The notes: generated from the sequence alone by a model not told the origin. DNA of 64,000 nt from Schaalia sp. ORNL0103 (GCF_019429565.1 NZ_JAHXSA010000003.1:180787-244786), one strand, 5' to 3'; numbered from the stretch's first letter, positions 44,647 through 55,389 are shown. Translations and numbers: made by a program.

Positions 44647-47600
44647 CTATTCAGCGCGACAGTCGACGACGGGGGGCTTCGCGAGGAGCTCCTCTCCCGT
44701 CGTGGCCTCGGTCAGGATACCCGTAATCTGAGGGTTATCCCGCGAGAAACGGAACTCGGTGATCGCTGAGGGGCGTCCGGTCTTCACACGGCACACGAGG
44801 GTCACGCCGGACGAATAGTTCGGGGCGTTCACGGCGCGCAGCGTCATCGAGCCGCACGGCTGCCCATTCGGGCAGGTGACCGCACCTTCGAAGGTTGCCT
44901 TCACGTTATCGGCCAAGTCGCCGGTCTTCACGGTGGTCTTCACCTCGCGGTGCTGACCCTTTTTTCCGATGAGCTCGACAACGATCGTGTACTCGTGGCC
45001 GGGCGCCAGGTCCTCGGCCCACCAGTTGTTGAGCGGGCCTGACCAACTCTGCTTGGTCGAGTCTTTCAGTCCCTCGATCCATGTATTGGTCTGCGTGATC
45101 TCCACTCCGCTCGGATTGGACCACGAAGCAGCCACACCCCAGGATCGATTCTTCTGGACGTAGGACGCGGCTGCTTGGACCTCGAAGGTCGGGATGGGAC
45201 TGTTGTCATCGTCATCGCGGCTGCGCTGACCTGTGCCAACGACACCGGTGACCGCCACGGTGCCACTCCAGGCGTACGAGCCGTCGCCCTTCTTGCCGCG
45301 CTGGCAGAAGTAGTAGGTCACCGTGCTTCCCGGATCGAGCGGGCCGATGTCGAAGTCGGCACGGTCGCCGTTGTTGAACGCCACGGGGTTGCCGGGGGCC
45401 GTACATCCGGCCGCGCTATTCGCGTAGAAGAGTTCCAGGTCGGCGACCTTGAAGCCGCTTCCTTCGCGCAGTCGAGCGTTTGACACGCTGATGACACCCG
45501 AGGAGTTGTCCCTAGGAGCGTGCAGGCCGGGTGCATCCGGGGTCGGCGGCTTCAGAATTGGTGAGAAGGACTTCGGGGCAGAGGTGGCCGTGCGGCCTTC
45601 CACGTTACTGACGGTGACGGTGGCCGTCAGTTCATCCGCACTATCGACGATCATGGTCGTCGTGCCGGTTCCGTTCATCTCGTTGTTGACACCACCGGAG
45701 ACGGTCTTGGTGCTGCCGTTGACCGTCACCGTCGTGGAGCCCCAGCCGGTCCCACCGGACTTGAAGTAGTTCCACGTCAGGGTGATCTCGAGCCGGTCGT
45801 CTAGGGCATTGCGGACCTTACCACGCGTGATGCTGGGGGTGTCCGGGGCCAGGATCGTGGCCTTCGGGGTGCCCGTCACGCCCGGGGACACCTGCGAGCT
45901 ACCGTTCGCGTTCGTGGCGGCGACCATGACGACGTACGGCTGGTCGTTCTTGAGGCCCTTGATGATGCACGTCTGCTCGCCGTTGGTCGTGCAGGTGGTC
46001 GCCACAGAACCCGCGATCGTCGCATACACGGTGTACGAGGTGATGGGCGAACCGTTGTCGTTGGGGGCATCCCACTTCACCGTGAGCGTTCCGTCACCGG
46101 CAGTGACGGTCGGGCCGCCCGGGCGATCCGGGACGCCGGAGGGGGTCACGGAGTTCGACGTCGCGCCTTCAGATGGTCCGGAGGCGTTCACCGCCTTCAC
46201 GGTGAAGGTGTAGCTGCGGCCAGTCGTCAGGCCGTTCACCTCACACACGGTCTCGGTGCAGGTGGCAACCTGCTCATTACCGCTGTAGATGCGGTATTCG
46301 GTGATGCGCTCACCATTGGAGGCCGGAGCGTTGAAGGACACGGTGGCGCCCGTCGGGCCTTTGGCCCGGGCGACCACACCGGTGGGCGCATCGGGCGGAC
46401 CCTTCACGGTGACCGTAATGGTGCCCTGAACGACGCGCGAGGGGTCCTTGAGCTTGTCGTTGACGCGGTAGGCGACGGAGATGGTCCCCGCCGACTTCGG
46501 CGTGATGGTGACAACCGTGCCGGAGGTCGAGGTGGTTGCATCCCCCAGCGAGATGGCTGTGCCCTCAAGGGTGATCGGCGTGTCCGGGAAGGGGTTGGTG
46601 GCGTTCGAGGCCACGTCTACGCTCACGGTCTCACCGACCTTGGCCTTCACGTTGTACGCCGGGAGCTGGATGCGCGGCTTCGTGGTGGCGACGACCTCGA
46701 CGGGGATTGAACCGTTGACGGTGTTGCCCTGCTCGTCCGTGACGCTCACGGCGATGGCACCGGCGGAGCCGGCGGGGGTGGTCTCGGGCGCAGACACCGT
46801 CAGGACGGTGCCCGACAGCGACGCGGAGACCGTGTCGGGGGCCGAGCCCATCGCGTAGGTGAAGGTCGAGACGTCCGTGCCCTCGGGGTCGCGCACGCCG
46901 AGCCTGAGGTCCTGCGTGACGGCGGCGCCGCCGGCCTCGACGCGGATCGCGGTCGGGGCGAAGGTGGGCGGCTGATTCTGGGTCGCCTTGATGCGCACGG
47001 GCAGCGACAGGGACGCTGTGAGCGTGCCCGAGTCGGAGGCGTCGCCGTCAGCGACCTGGATGAGGAACGCGGAGTTGCCGCCGAAGGAGGCGTTCGCGGT
47101 CAGTGTCAGCTGCGTCGACGAGTCGGCGACGACCGAGTCCAGGCCGGTCTGGGCGACCGGGGCGGAGTCGTCCACGAGGCGCGGGCTGCGGCCCGAGCGC
47201 GTCACCACGTAATCCGACAGGTTGATCGTGCGCGAGGTGCCCGCGTCCATCTCGATGGGCAGGCCCGCGGTGTTGAGGAAGGGCGCGGTCGTGTCGCGGC
47301 CGGGCACGGTCACGACGGCGGAGTTGGTCAGGCCATCACGGTCCGTAATCGTGTAGACGACCAGGCGCATGCTGTCCGTCACCGGGATCAGCACATCGGA
47401 GCCCTCCACGGTCACGCCGGATTCGGCCGTCGTGACGGTCAGCTCGTTGATGCTGCCATCGGGATCCTCGTCGTTATCGAGGACCTTCACGCGCACGGCC
47501 GAGCCGTCGGTGGGCAGCTCCTCGTAGGACACGAAATCATCACGGGCGATGGGGGCCTTGAGAGGGGCATCGTCCTGGACGTAGACCGTGACGGTGCCTC

Positions 47601-50600
47601 GTGCGGAGCCGCCGCGGCCGTCGCTCACCGCGTAGGACACGAGGTAGGTGCCGGCCTGCGAGGGCGTGTGCACCTGGATGGTCGAGGAGGACAGGGCCTG
47701 CGGCTCGAGCTCGGGCGTGGCCGTCTCGAGGCTACCCTCCTCGAGCGCGAGCGGATCGCCGTCGGGGTCCACGTCGTTCGAGAGGACGTTGACGGTCACC
47801 ATGCGGTCCGGGCGGGTCAGCACCGTGTCGGGCACGGCGACCGGGTTCTGGTTCAACGTGGGCGCGGCCGAGATCGCGACGCGCACGCGAGCGGAAGCAT
47901 GTCCGCCCTGGCGGTCCTCGACCGTGTAGGTGAAGGAGTCGGTGCCCGAGGCGTTCTGGTTCGGCATGTAGTCGATCCACGTCGGGCCGACGGTCGCGTT
48001 GCCTAGCTGCGGGGACGACCCGAGGCCGCCCAGGGTCACGGAGTCACCGTCGGGGTCGATGCCGTCCAGGGGCACCGCGATGCGGGTGGTCTGCCCCGCG
48101 GCCGCCCAGGCCGTGATGTCGCGGGGGCGCGGCTCCTGGTTCTGATCGGAGGCACCCATCACCTCGAAGGTGACGGTGCTCGAGGCGCGGTTGCCCGCGG
48201 AGTCGATGACCGAGTAGGTCACGTCCATGAGGCCGGGGGTCTGCCCAGCCTCAAGGCGCACCTGGTTGCCCGTGACGAAGGGGGATCCCAGGGCGGAACC
48301 CTGGTCGTATTCGAGGGTCGACTCGACCTGGAGGTTCAGGCCGGCGGGCGAGCGATCGTTCGCCAGAACCGACACGGTGCCCACGTCACCGACGCGCACC
48401 TTGACGTGGTCGGGCTTGAGGATGGGCGGCAGGTCCGAGCGGTCCGCCGCTCCGGGGATGACCATCACGTCGGCCGTGGCCTCGCCGACGCCGTTGGACA
48501 CGGTGTAGCTGAACTGCACCGTCTGCTCAAGGCCTGCGGGCGCGGTGACGCGCAGCAGGTGTCGATCGATGAGGGCGACCTCGATGCCCGGGGCGTTCGA
48601 GGCGTCCACGGAGACGATCGACAGCAGGCCGCCGGAGGGGTCGTAGTCGTTGTTCAGGGGCGCGACGAGGACGGAGCCGCCCTGCGGCAGGACCGCCGTA
48701 TCGTTTTCGGCGACGGGAGGCTCGCTCGAGGGCGCCACGACCTCGACGCGGATGATGCCCAGTGTCGTCGCGATGCCGTCGGAGACGGTGTAGGCGAAGG
48801 AGTAGGAGCCCGGCTCGGTCGCCCTAAAGTCGATGGTTCCGTGATCCAGGTCCGGCTGGATCGAGGCGCCGGCGGGCGCACCGGAGACGGCCGCCAGGGT
48901 CAGCTGGTCGCCGTTCGGGTCGGTGTCGTTCTTCAAAGGATCGAGCGTGACGGTCTCACCCGGGTGCGCCTGGAAGAGGTCGCCGTTCGCAGACGGAGGC
49001 AGGTTTCCGGCCTCCTGGACGTCGACGATCAGCTCGCCGCGGGTCTCCGCGCCCTGGTCGTCGGCGACCGTGAGAACGATCGACTTCGGGCCGGCCGCAG
49101 CGCCCTCCTCGGTGATGGTGACGGAGCCGTCCTCGGTGAAGGAGACCTTCAGGCCCTCGGGGGCCTCGGCGTTCTTCAGGTAGATGGGGTCACCGTCGGG
49201 GTCGCGCCAATCGCTCAGAGCCTCGTACTGGATCTGGGCGCCCGCGCCGATCTTGACGGTCGGGACGCGCAGCTGCGCAGGTGCTTCGTTCTGATCGAAG
49301 GGGTGAATGGTGACGCGTACGTTGGCCTCGGCCGAGGCCTGGCCGTCGGAGGCCACGTAGGTGAACGTGGTCGAACCGGCCTGCGTGGCCGACACTCCGC
49401 TGATCTGCAGGGCTCGTCCGCCGCGCGCGACGGTCACGACGCCCCACTCGGGCTGCTTGACCGTCGCGGCAGTCAGCACGTCGCCGTCGAGATCAGAGTC
49501 GTTGTCGAGGACGGGCAGGATAGTCGAGCGTCCCGGGCGGATGCCGAACTCGTCGTCCTCAGCCTCGGGCGGGGTGTTTTCCTCGCGCTGCTGGGGGTCC
49601 GCGATCTCGTTCGTCAGCTCGGGGCTGTCCTGCTCGTCCTCGTTTTCCTCGAGCTCATTTTCGACCTCGTCCCAGTTGTCCATGAGGACCATGTTCGAGT
49701 CGGGCAGCCACACGCTGCCCTCGGCGACGTCATTGAGGACGATGGCCTTGCGGTTCGTGCGGAAGACGATCTCGCGCGCGGTCGTCAGCGTATCGACGAC
49801 CATCTGCTTGTTCACCGAAGGATCGTCGCAGGCGCGCATGTACGCACCGCTGCCGGTCCACGCGCCATACGCGCAGCCTTCGTGACGCACAGGCGCGGCG
49901 GGGGTTCCGCTGACGCCGCCCTCGGTGGAGGGGGTGATCGTCGGGGTGCCGCCCGCCAGCGGGATCGCCACCAGCGAGGTGGGCGTGGCGAGCAGGACGG
50001 AATCGGCCTTGGGGCCGGCCTGCTGGAGGACGCCGCCGGTCTCGACGCCGGCAGCGCTCAGATCGATCCGCTTGTTGTCGGGCAGGAAGAGCGTGTTGGA
50101 CTCGCCGTCGAGGGCGACGACCTGGTCGCCGACGACGGTCATGCTCAGTCGCGCGTCCGCGGGAATGCCCTCAACGGTCGAGGTCTGGGCCTGGTCGACC
50201 GCGCCCTGACGCTTGACGGTCGTCAGCGTGCCCGAGGCGGCCAGAGTGTAGACGGAGCCATCCAAACCGGTCACGAAGGCGCTGGCACCCATGTTCGAGG
50301 AGATGGCCGCCCCCTCGGAAAAATTCAAGGGGCTGGGGTTCACCGCGGAGGTCGTCCAGAGGGTACCGTCGGAGCTGTTGAGGACACCGAGGACATCGCC
50401 GCCCTGCATGACCGTGGAACCCGCGGGCAGGGCCGTCGGAGAGCCGAGGGAAACCTGGGTGACGTTGACGGGCGCAACCGTCGAGGAGGTGAGGTCGGAG
50501 ACGGTGACGGTCTCCCCCGCCTGGCCGACGTCGAAGTTGGTGGCCTCGGTGCGCAGTGCGCCGTCGAGGATACGGGCCTCGTAGTCGAGGTGGCCAACCA

Positions 50601-50775
50601 TCTGCTTGGACTTGTTGGTCACCCAGATGCCACCGTCATTGACGTTGACCTGGGTCACCTCGGCGCCCTTGTAGATGACACCCGCGACGCAGAGCGCAAC
50701 AACGAGCAGCACGAGGATGAACGCCGGCAAACGGCGCCTCGCACTGATCCGATTGTGTCGCGTTTTCGCGGACAT
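44647..50775 (-). CDS. Giant Ig-like/FN3 surface protein of the kinase cluster
   Basis: 2042 residues from ATG 50775 (GAGAGG 5 nt upstream). Short basic cytoplasmic start, one membrane helix (about 17-40), then an outside region: a ~330-residue beta-rich part possibly of propeller type, an acidic linker (ENELEENEDEQDSPE), about ten tandem Ig/cadherin-like repeats with DND/NDxDPDGD calcium-type motifs (about 430-1480), two or three FN3 domains (PDAPTGVVARAKGPTGATVS ..., PDRPGGPTVTAGDG ...), and a ~350-residue C-terminal part. No sorting signal, so it is held by the N-terminal helix. It heads the operon, as FN3 does in the bifidobacterial PFNA cluster, where the FN3 protein has been proposed to bind host cytokine. 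Confidence 0.88.
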   Translation of the reverse strand: MSAKTRHNRISARRRLPAFILVLLVVALCVAGVIYKGAEVTQVNVNDGGIWVTNKSKQMVGHLDYEARILDGALRTEATNFDVGQAGETVTVSDLTSSTVAPVNVTQVSLGSPTALPAGSTVMQGGDVLGVLNSSDGTLWTTSAVNPSPLNFSEGAAISSNMGASAFVTGLDGSVYTLAASGTLTTVKRQGAVDQAQTSTVEGIPADARLSMTVVGDQVVALDGESNTLFLPDNKRIDLSAAGVETGGVLQQAGPKADSVLLATPTSLVAIPLAGGTPTITPSTEGGVSGTPAAPVRHEGCAYGAWTGSGAYMRACDDPSVNKQMVVDTLTTAREIVFRTNRKAIVLNDVAEGSVWLPDSNMVLMDNWDEVENELEENEDEQDSPELTNEIADPQQREENTPPEAEDDEFGIRPGRSTILPVLDNDSDLDGDVLTAATVKQPEWGVVTVARGGRALQISGVSATQAGSTTFTYVASDGQASAEANVRVTIHPFDQNEAPAQLRVPTVKIGAGAQIQYEALSDWRDPDGDPIYLKNAEAPEGLKVSFTEDGSVTITEEGAAAGPKSIVLTVADDQGAETRGELIVDVQEAGNLPPSANGDLFQAHPGETVTLDPLKNDTDPNGDQLTLAAVSGAPAGASIQPDLDHGTIDFRATEPGSYSFAYTVSDGIATTLGIIRVEVVAPSSEPPVAENDTAVLPQGGSVLVAPLNNDYDPSGGLLSIVSVDASNAPGIEVALIDRHLLRVTAPAGLEQTVQFSYTVSNGVGEATADVMVIPGAADRSDLPPILKPDHVKVRVGDVGTVSVLANDRSPAGLNLQVESTLEYDQGSALGSPFVTGNQVRLEAGQTPGLMDVTYSVIDSAGNRASSTVTFEVMGASDQNQEPRPRDITAWAAAGQTTRIAVPLDGIDPDGDSVTLGGLGSSPQLGNATVGPTWIDYMPNQNASGTDSFTYTVEDRQGGHASARVRVAISAAPTLNQNPVAVPDTVLTRPDRMVTVNVLSNDVDPDGDPLALEEGSLETATPELEPQALSSSTIQVHTPSQAGTYLVSYAVSDGRGGSARGTVTVYVQDDAPLKAPIARDDFVSYEELPTDGSAVRVKVLDNDEDPDGSINELTVTTAESGVTVEGSDVLIPVTDSMRLVVYTITDRDGLTNSAVVTVPGRDTTAPFLNTAGLPIEMDAGTSRTINLSDYVVTRSGRSPRLVDDSAPVAQTGLDSVVADSSTQLTLTANASFGGNSAFLIQVADGDASDSGTLTASLSLPVRIKATQNQPPTFAPTAIRVEAGGAAVTQDLRLGVRDPEGTDVSTFTYAMGSAPDTVSASLSGTVLTVSAPETTPAGSAGAIAVSVTDEQGNTVNGSIPVEVVATTKPRIQLPAYNVKAKVGETVSVDVASNATNPFPDTPITLEGTAISLGDATTSTSGTVVTITPKSAGTISVAYRVNDKLKDPSRVVQGTITVTVKGPPDAPTGVVARAKGPTGATVSFNAPASNGERITEYRIYSGNEQVATCTETVCEVNGLTTGRSYTFTVKAVNASGPSEGATSNSVTPSGVPDRPGGPTVTAGDGTLTVKWDAPNDNGSPITSYTVYATIAGSVATTCTTNGEQTCIIKGLKNDQPYVVMVAATNANGSSQVSPGVTGTPKATILAPDTPSITRGKVRNALDDRLEITLTWNYFKSGGTGWGSTTVTVNGSTKTVSGGVNNEMNGTGTTTMIVDSADELTATVTVSNVEGRTATSAPKSFSPILKPPTPDAPGLHAPRDNSSGVISVSNARLREGSGFKVADLELFYANSAAGCTAPGNPVAFNNGDRADFDIGPLDPGSTVTYYFCQRGKKGDGSYAWSGTVAVTGVVGTGQRSRDDDDNSPIPTFEVQAAASYVQKNRSWGVAASWSNPSGVEITQTNTWIEGLKDSTKQSWSGPLNNWWAEDLAPGHEYTIVVELIGKKGQHREVKTTVKTGDLADNVKATFEGAVTCPNGQPCGSMTLRAVNAPNYSSGVTLVCRVKTGRPSAITEFRFSRDNPQITGILTEATTGEELLAKPPVVDCRAE

Positions 50776-50882
50776 ATGGCCTCTCTCGGTCGGTGAGCAA
50801 TACCCCAGAAATAGTGTGGCACGACTACACCGCATACTAATAGTTAACGAGAATCTATCAGATGTGCGGTTACTTGACAACT

Positions 50883-50919
50883 AGAGGGCGGCCCGTCGCA
50901 GTACGACGGGCCGCCCTCT
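50883..50919 (-). terminator. Terminator of clpC
   Basis: AGAGGGCGGCCCGTCG/CGACGGGCCGCCCTCT with a 5-nt loop, about 45 bp after the clpC stop and before the FN3/Ig promoter region. Confidence 0.8.
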
Positions 50920-50961
50920 CGAAGCGACTGGTTTGTCAGCCATAGATAATTGGCGAGTAAA

Positions 50962-53430
50962 TCACTCTCCGTTGAAGGTGAACTTGCGTTCCTTACCCTC
51001 TCCGGTGACGCCAACGGTAACAACCTGACCGGGTTGCAGTTCTCCGAACAGGATGCGCTCGGACAGCGCATCCTCAATCTCGCGCTGGATCGCACGACGC
51101 AGCGGGCGCGCACCCAGGACCGGGTCGAAGCCCACGTCCGCGAGCAGCTCGCGCGCCTCGTCCGTCAGCTGCAGGCGCATGTCCTGAGCCTCCATACGCT
51201 TGGCCAGCTTGGCGATCATCAGGTCGACGATGCGCGCAATCTCGGGCTTGGTCAGCGGCGGGAACACGATCGTGTCGTCGACACGGTTGAGGAACTCGGG
51301 ACGGAAGTGCTGTTTGAGCTCCTCCGCGACCTTCGCCTTCATGCGGCCGTAGTCGTGCGTCGAGTTGTCCGCGGTCTGGAAGCCCGTGAGGACACCCTTG
51401 TTGATGTCGCGGGTACCCAGGTTCGTCGTCATGATGATGACGGTGTTCTTGAAGTCCACCTTGCGGCCCTGCGAGTCCGTCAGGCGACCCTCTTCGAGGA
51501 TCTGGAGCAGCGAGTTGAAGATGTCCGGGTGAGCCTTCTCGACCTCGTCGAAGAGGACGACCGAGAACGGCTTGCGGCGGACCTTCTCCGTGAGCTGACC
51601 GCCCTCGTCGTAGCCAACATAGCCGGGAGGAGCACCGAAGAGGCGCGAGGCCGTGTGCTTCTCCGAGAACTCGGACATATCCAGCTGGATGAGGGCATCC
51701 TCATCGCCGAAGAGGAACTCGGCGAGGGCCTTGGCCAGCTCAGTCTTACCCACGCCGGTCGGGCCGGCGAAGATGAAGGAGCCACCGGGACGGTTCGGAT
51801 CCTTCAGACCCGAGCGCGTACGACGGATCGACTGGGCGAGAGCCTTGACGGCCTCGTCCTGGCCGATGACGCGCTTGTGCAGCTCGTCTTCCATCTTGAG
51901 CAGCTTCGCAGTCTCGGTCTGGGTGAGGCGCACGACCGGGATACCGGTCGACATGGCCAGGACCTCGGCGATCTCCTGATCCCCGACCTCGGCGATCTCG
52001 TCGGACTCGCCACCCTTCCAGGCCTCTTCCTTCGCCTTGCGTTCCTCGGACAGCTTCGACTCCTCGTCACGCAGCGACGCGGCCTTCTCGAAGTCCTGAT
52101 CGTCGATGGCCGCCTCCTTGTTGCGGCGCACCTCGGCGATCTTCTCGTCCAGCTCGCGCAGCTCCGGCGGCGCGGTCATGCGGCGGATGCGCAGGCGCGC
52201 ACCGGCCTCGTCGACCAGGTCGATGGCCTTATCGGGGAGGAAACGATCCGAAATGTAGCGGTCCGCCAGCTCGGCGGCGGCCTGGATTGCGGCGTCCGTG
52301 ATGATGACGCGGTGGTGCGCCTCGTAGCGGTCGCGCAGGCCCTTGAGGATCTCCACCGTCTCGTCGACGCTGGGCTCCTCGACCTTCACCGGCTGGAAGC
52401 GGCGCTCGAGGGCCGCGTCCTTCTCGATGTACTTGCGGTACTCGTCGTTCGTGGTCGCGCCGATCGTCTGGAGCTCGCCTCGCGCCAGCATGGGCTTGAG
52501 CATCTGGGCGGCGTCAATCGAGCCCTCGGCGGCACCCGCACCCACGAGGGTGTGGATCTCGTCGATGAACAGGATGATGTCGCCGCGCGTGCGGATCTCC
52601 TTGAGGACCTTCTTCAGGCGCTCCTCGAAGTCGCCGCGGTAGCGCGAGCCGGCGACCAGCGACCCCATGTCGAGGCTGTAGATCTGCTTGTCCTTGATCG
52701 TCTCGGGCACGTCGCCGTGCACGATCGCCTGGGCGAGGCCCTCGACGACCGCGGTCTTACCGACGCCGGGCTCACCGATCAGGACCGGGTTGTTCTTCGT
52801 GCGGCGCGAGAGGACCTGCATGACGCGCTCCATCTCGACGCGGCGGCCGATGACGGGGTCCAGCTTGTTCTCGCGCGCGGCCTGCGTCAGGTTGCGGCCA
52901 AACTGCTCGAGGATCGCAGAGTTGGAGCGCTCGGGACCACCCGAGCCACCCACGCCCGCGCCGACCGACTCGCGGCCCTCGTCGTCGCCGCGCTGGTAGC
53001 CGCTGAGCATCTGGATGACGGTCTGACGCACCTGCGCCAGGTCCGCGCCCTGCTTGGTCAGGACCTGGGCGGCCACGCCCTCGCCCTCCTTGAGGAGGCC
53101 GAGCAGCAGGTGCTCCGTGCCGATGTAGTTGTGGCCCAGCTGCAGGGCCTCGCGCAGGCTCAGCTCGAAGACGCGCTTGGCGCGCGGGGTGAAGGGAATG
53201 TGGCCCTCGACCGGCTTCTCACCCTCGCCGATGATCTCGATGACGGAGGCGCGCACGGCCTCGCCCTTGATCTCCATGGTCTCCAGGGCCTTGGCGGCGA
53301 CGCCTTCACCCTCGGAGATCAGGCCGAGCAGCAGGTGCTCCGTGCCGATGTAGTTGTGCTTGAGACCGCGAGCCTCGTCCTGCGCGAGCACGACGACCCG
53401 GCGAGCGCGGTCGGTAAAGCGTTCGAACAT
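50962..53430 (-). CDS. clpC: ATP-dependent Clp protease ATP-binding subunit ClpC
   Basis: 822 residues. Two Clp_N repeats (about 1-145), first AAA+ domain with [18 protein letters not shown], a coiled-coil middle region with a UVR-type motif ([20 protein letters not shown]), and a second AAA+ domain with [21 protein letters not shown] hexameric unfoldase that feeds ClpP; essential protein quality control in actinobacteria. GAGGAGAGG directly precedes the ATG. Single gene with its own terminator. Confidence 0.97.
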   Translation of the reverse strand: MFERFTDRARRVVVLAQDEARGLKHNYIGTEHLLLGLISEGEGVAAKALETMEIKGEAVRASVIEIIGEGEKPVEGHIPFTPRAKRVFELSLREALQLGHNYIGTEHLLLGLLKEGEGVAAQVLTKQGADLAQVRQTVIQMLSGYQRGDDEGRESVGAGVGGSGGPERSNSAILEQFGRNLTQAARENKLDPVIGRRVEMERVMQVLSRRTKNNPVLIGEPGVGKTAVVEGLAQAIVHGDVPETIKDKQIYSLDMGSLVAGSRYRGDFEERLKKVLKEIRTRGDIILFIDEIHTLVGAGAAEGSIDAAQMLKPMLARGELQTIGATTNDEYRKYIEKDAALERRFQPVKVEEPSVDETVEILKGLRDRYEAHHRVIITDAAIQAAAELADRYISDRFLPDKAIDLVDEAGARLRIRRMTAPPELRELDEKIAEVRRNKEAAIDDQDFEKAASLRDEESKLSEERKAKEEAWKGGESDEIAEVGDQEIAEVLAMSTGIPVVRLTQTETAKLLKMEDELHKRVIGQDEAVKALAQSIRRTRSGLKDPNRPGGSFIFAGPTGVGKTELAKALAEFLFGDEDALIQLDMSEFSEKHTASRLFGAPPGYVGYDEGGQLTEKVRRKPFSVVLFDEVEKAHPDIFNSLLQILEEGRLTDSQGRKVDFKNTVIIMTTNLGTRDINKGVLTGFQTADNSTHDYGRMKAKVAEELKQHFRPEFLNRVDDTIVFPPLTKPEIARIVDLMIAKLAKRMEAQDMRLQLTDEARELLADVGFDPVLGARPLRRAIQREIEDALSERILFGELQPGQVVTVGVTGEGKERKFTFNGE

Positions 53431-53551
53431 GCCTCTCCTCGTTTCACAGGACAGGCACTTCGCCGAGCTCGGCGTACACCCGTCCCAGTTGACTGGTTAC
53501 AGCCTACGGAAAGCTCCCGCGCCGTGCGCGCGCTTTCGCCCTGGGCGCAGG

Positions 53552-53578
53552 GACGAGGCCGGATTACGGGGCCTCGTC
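53552..53578. repeat. GACGAGGCC/GGCCTCGTC palindrome upstream of clpC
   Basis: Perfect 9-bp arms with a 9-nt loop (GGATTACGG), intergenic, about 120 bp before the clpC start. Dispersed-palindrome member. Confidence 0.75.
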
Positions 53579-53635
53579 GATGCAGGACCGGAGCGAGGCA
53601 CGAACTATCGGCATGTATCTCTGGGACCCTCACCC

Positions 53636-53748
53636 AAAAGTCGCACATAATTCCCCTCGGTCACTTTTTGAGACAGCCCATAAACGTTGCAATTCCAACG
53701 GCAATATTCCAACACCTGAAAGGTTGATAGGGAAATTACGTGCGAGAT
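53636..53748. repeat. 112-bp inverted-repeat element, copy 4
   Basis: Left end AAAAGTCGCACATAATTCCC, centre TAAACGTTGCAATTCCAACG, right end GGGAAATTACGTGCGAGAT. It ends 10 bp before the dtd stop codon on the minus strand. Region 53431-53758 has no gene. Confidence 0.8.
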
Positions 53749-53758
53749 TGGAGGGGAA

Positions 53759-54211
53759 CTACGCCTCGACGAGGACGGTGAACGGGCCGTCGTTGACCAG
53801 CGAGACCTCCATCATTGCCCCGAACTGGCCGGTTTCGACGTGCAGGCCACGGCCTCGTAGGTCGGCGACGACCGCGTCGACGAGGGGCTCAGCCTCCTCG
53901 CCGGGGGCGGCGTGCGCCCACGAGGGGCGCCGGCCCTTGCGGGTGTCCCCGTACAGGGTGAACTGCGAGATCACGAGGATCGGTGCGCCCGCGTCGAGCG
54001 CGGAACGCTCGTCGTCGAGGATGCGCAGCTCGGCGATCTTGCGGGCGACCGTGGCCACCTGCTCGGGGCCGTCGCCGCGCTGAACACCAAGGAGGACGAC
54101 GAGGCCTTGGCGCTTCTCGCCCGCCTCGGGCGGATCGAGGGCGAGGCGGCCGACGACGGAGCCGTCGACGCGAACCTCACCCGAGGTGGCGCGCTGGATG
54201 ACGGCGCGCAT
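53759..54211 (-). CDS. dtd: D-aminoacyl-tRNA deacylase
   Basis: 150 residues from ATG 54211. It removes D-amino acids (and glycine from tRNA-Ala) from mischarged tRNA. Start MRAVIQRATSGEVRVDG, then LVVLLGVQRGDGPEQV, active-site stretch VISQFTLYGDTRKGRRPSW, and the end NDGPFTVLVEA where the family usually has NGPVT. Its start overlaps the ygfZ stop (TGATG). Confidence 0.94.
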   Translation of the reverse strand: MRAVIQRATSGEVRVDGSVVGRLALDPPEAGEKRQGLVVLLGVQRGDGPEQVATVARKIAELRILDDERSALDAGAPILVISQFTLYGDTRKGRRPSWAHAAPGEEAEPLVDAVVADLRGRGLHVETGQFGAMMEVSLVNDGPFTVLVEA

Positions 54212-55389
54212 CAGCGCGACCCCAGGGCAGAGCCAAGGCCGCCGAAGCCCGTGGAACCGCCGCGCTGGCCGGCCTCGCGCGAGAGGTCGGCGCCCGGGCG
54301 GGTCTCCGGGGACACGGAGGACTTGCCGTGGACGGGCACGATCTCCTCCTGGGCGGCGGCAACGCCGTCGATATCGAAGACAGTCGTCACGGGCACGGCG
54401 CGGGCGATCAGCGCGAGGGCGATCGGCCCCTCGTCCGCGTGGCGGGCCGAGGAGGTGATGACGCCGACCTGGCGTCCGCCCACCTCGATGGGCGTGCCGG
54501 GCGCGGGCAGGTCGCCGCGCGAGCCATCCAGCTGCAGGTAGGTGAGGCGGCGCGGGGGGCGTCCGAGGTTCAGGACGCGGGCGATGGTTTCCTGCCCGCG
54601 GTAGCAGCCCTTCGTCGTGTGAACGGCGCTGCGCAGCCAGTCCACCTCGGGCGGAATCGCGCGGGCGTCGGTCTCGCGGCCCAGGCGCGGCTTCCAAGCG
54701 GCGATGCGCGTGGCCTCCCACGCCAGGTATCCGGCTCGGCGGCGCGAGCCGGCCTCGGGCGACGCGGACAGCCACGCGGCCTCGAACTCGTCCGCGGCAT
54801 CGCGTGAAACAGCGTGAAACATCATCGGGGTGCGCTCACCGGGATGACGCTCGCCCTGGAAGTAGGCGGCCCCGCCTTCCACGATGCCGGGCCACGGGTC
54901 CTCCCAGGTCCACAGGTGTCCGGGCAGGTCGGCCACGGACTCGGGCGTATTCGCGCCCGCGCGGACCGAGGAGAACACGACGACGTCACTCTGCTCAACG
55001 CTCACCCGCAGCGCAAAACGCATCGACTCGAGGAACGCCACAAACTCCGACACATCCGAGCGTTCCACGATCAGGTGCAGCGTGCCCCCGTCGTCACTCG
55101 CGCCGGCCCAGTGCTCGACGCGGCCCTCGGGCGAGAGGATCAGCAGCTCGCGGCTCGCGCCGGGAACGAGGTCGGTGACGATCTGGGAGGCCAGCGACGT
55201 CAGCCAGGTGAGTCGATCGGCCCCCGACACAGAGATGACGGCCAGGTCCGGTCGGCGCACCAGCGCGCGGCCGCCCTCGAGGGCCCACTGTTCCCCCGAC
55301 GGGTCCCCGAAGTGCGGGGTCGCGCCGAAGGAGGCCACGGCCTCGTCGACGAACTCGGAATCGAGCGCAGACTCAGACAAGGAAGCCAT
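54211..55389 (-). CDS. ygfZ: YgfZ/IbaG-type folate-binding protein (GcvT-like)
   Basis: 392 residues from ATG 55389, inside the end of the previous gene. GcvT-like fold with the family signature KGCYRGQE and VSGADRLTWLTSL. YgfZ proteins use folate to help assemble or repair Fe-S clusters. A DEAVASFG stretch near the N terminus comes from a CCTCGTCGACGA piece. It forms a compact operon with the FABP-like gene and dtd. Confidence 0.9.
   Translation of the reverse strand: MASLSESALDSEFVDEAVASFGATPHFGDPSGEQWALEGGRALVRRPDLAVISVSGADRLTWLTSLASQIVTDLVPGASRELLILSPEGRVEHWAGASDDGGTLHLIVERSDVSEFVAFLESMRFALRVSVEQSDVVVFSSVRAGANTPESVADLPGHLWTWEDPWPGIVEGGAAYFQGERHPGERTPMMFHAVSRDAADEFEAAWLSASPEAGSRRRAGYLAWEATRIAAWKPRLGRETDARAIPPEVDWLRSAVHTTKGCYRGQETIARVLNLGRPPRRLTYLQLDGSRGDLPAPGTPIEVGGRQVGVITSSARHADEGPIALALIARAVPVTTVFDIDGVAAAQEEIVPVHGKSSVSPETRPGADLSREAGQRGGSTGFGGLGSALGSR

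Noticed and set aside
48406..50796. 796-codon plus-strand open frame opposite the FN3/Ig gene
   Set aside because: Antisense GC artefact; composition unlike a real protein.
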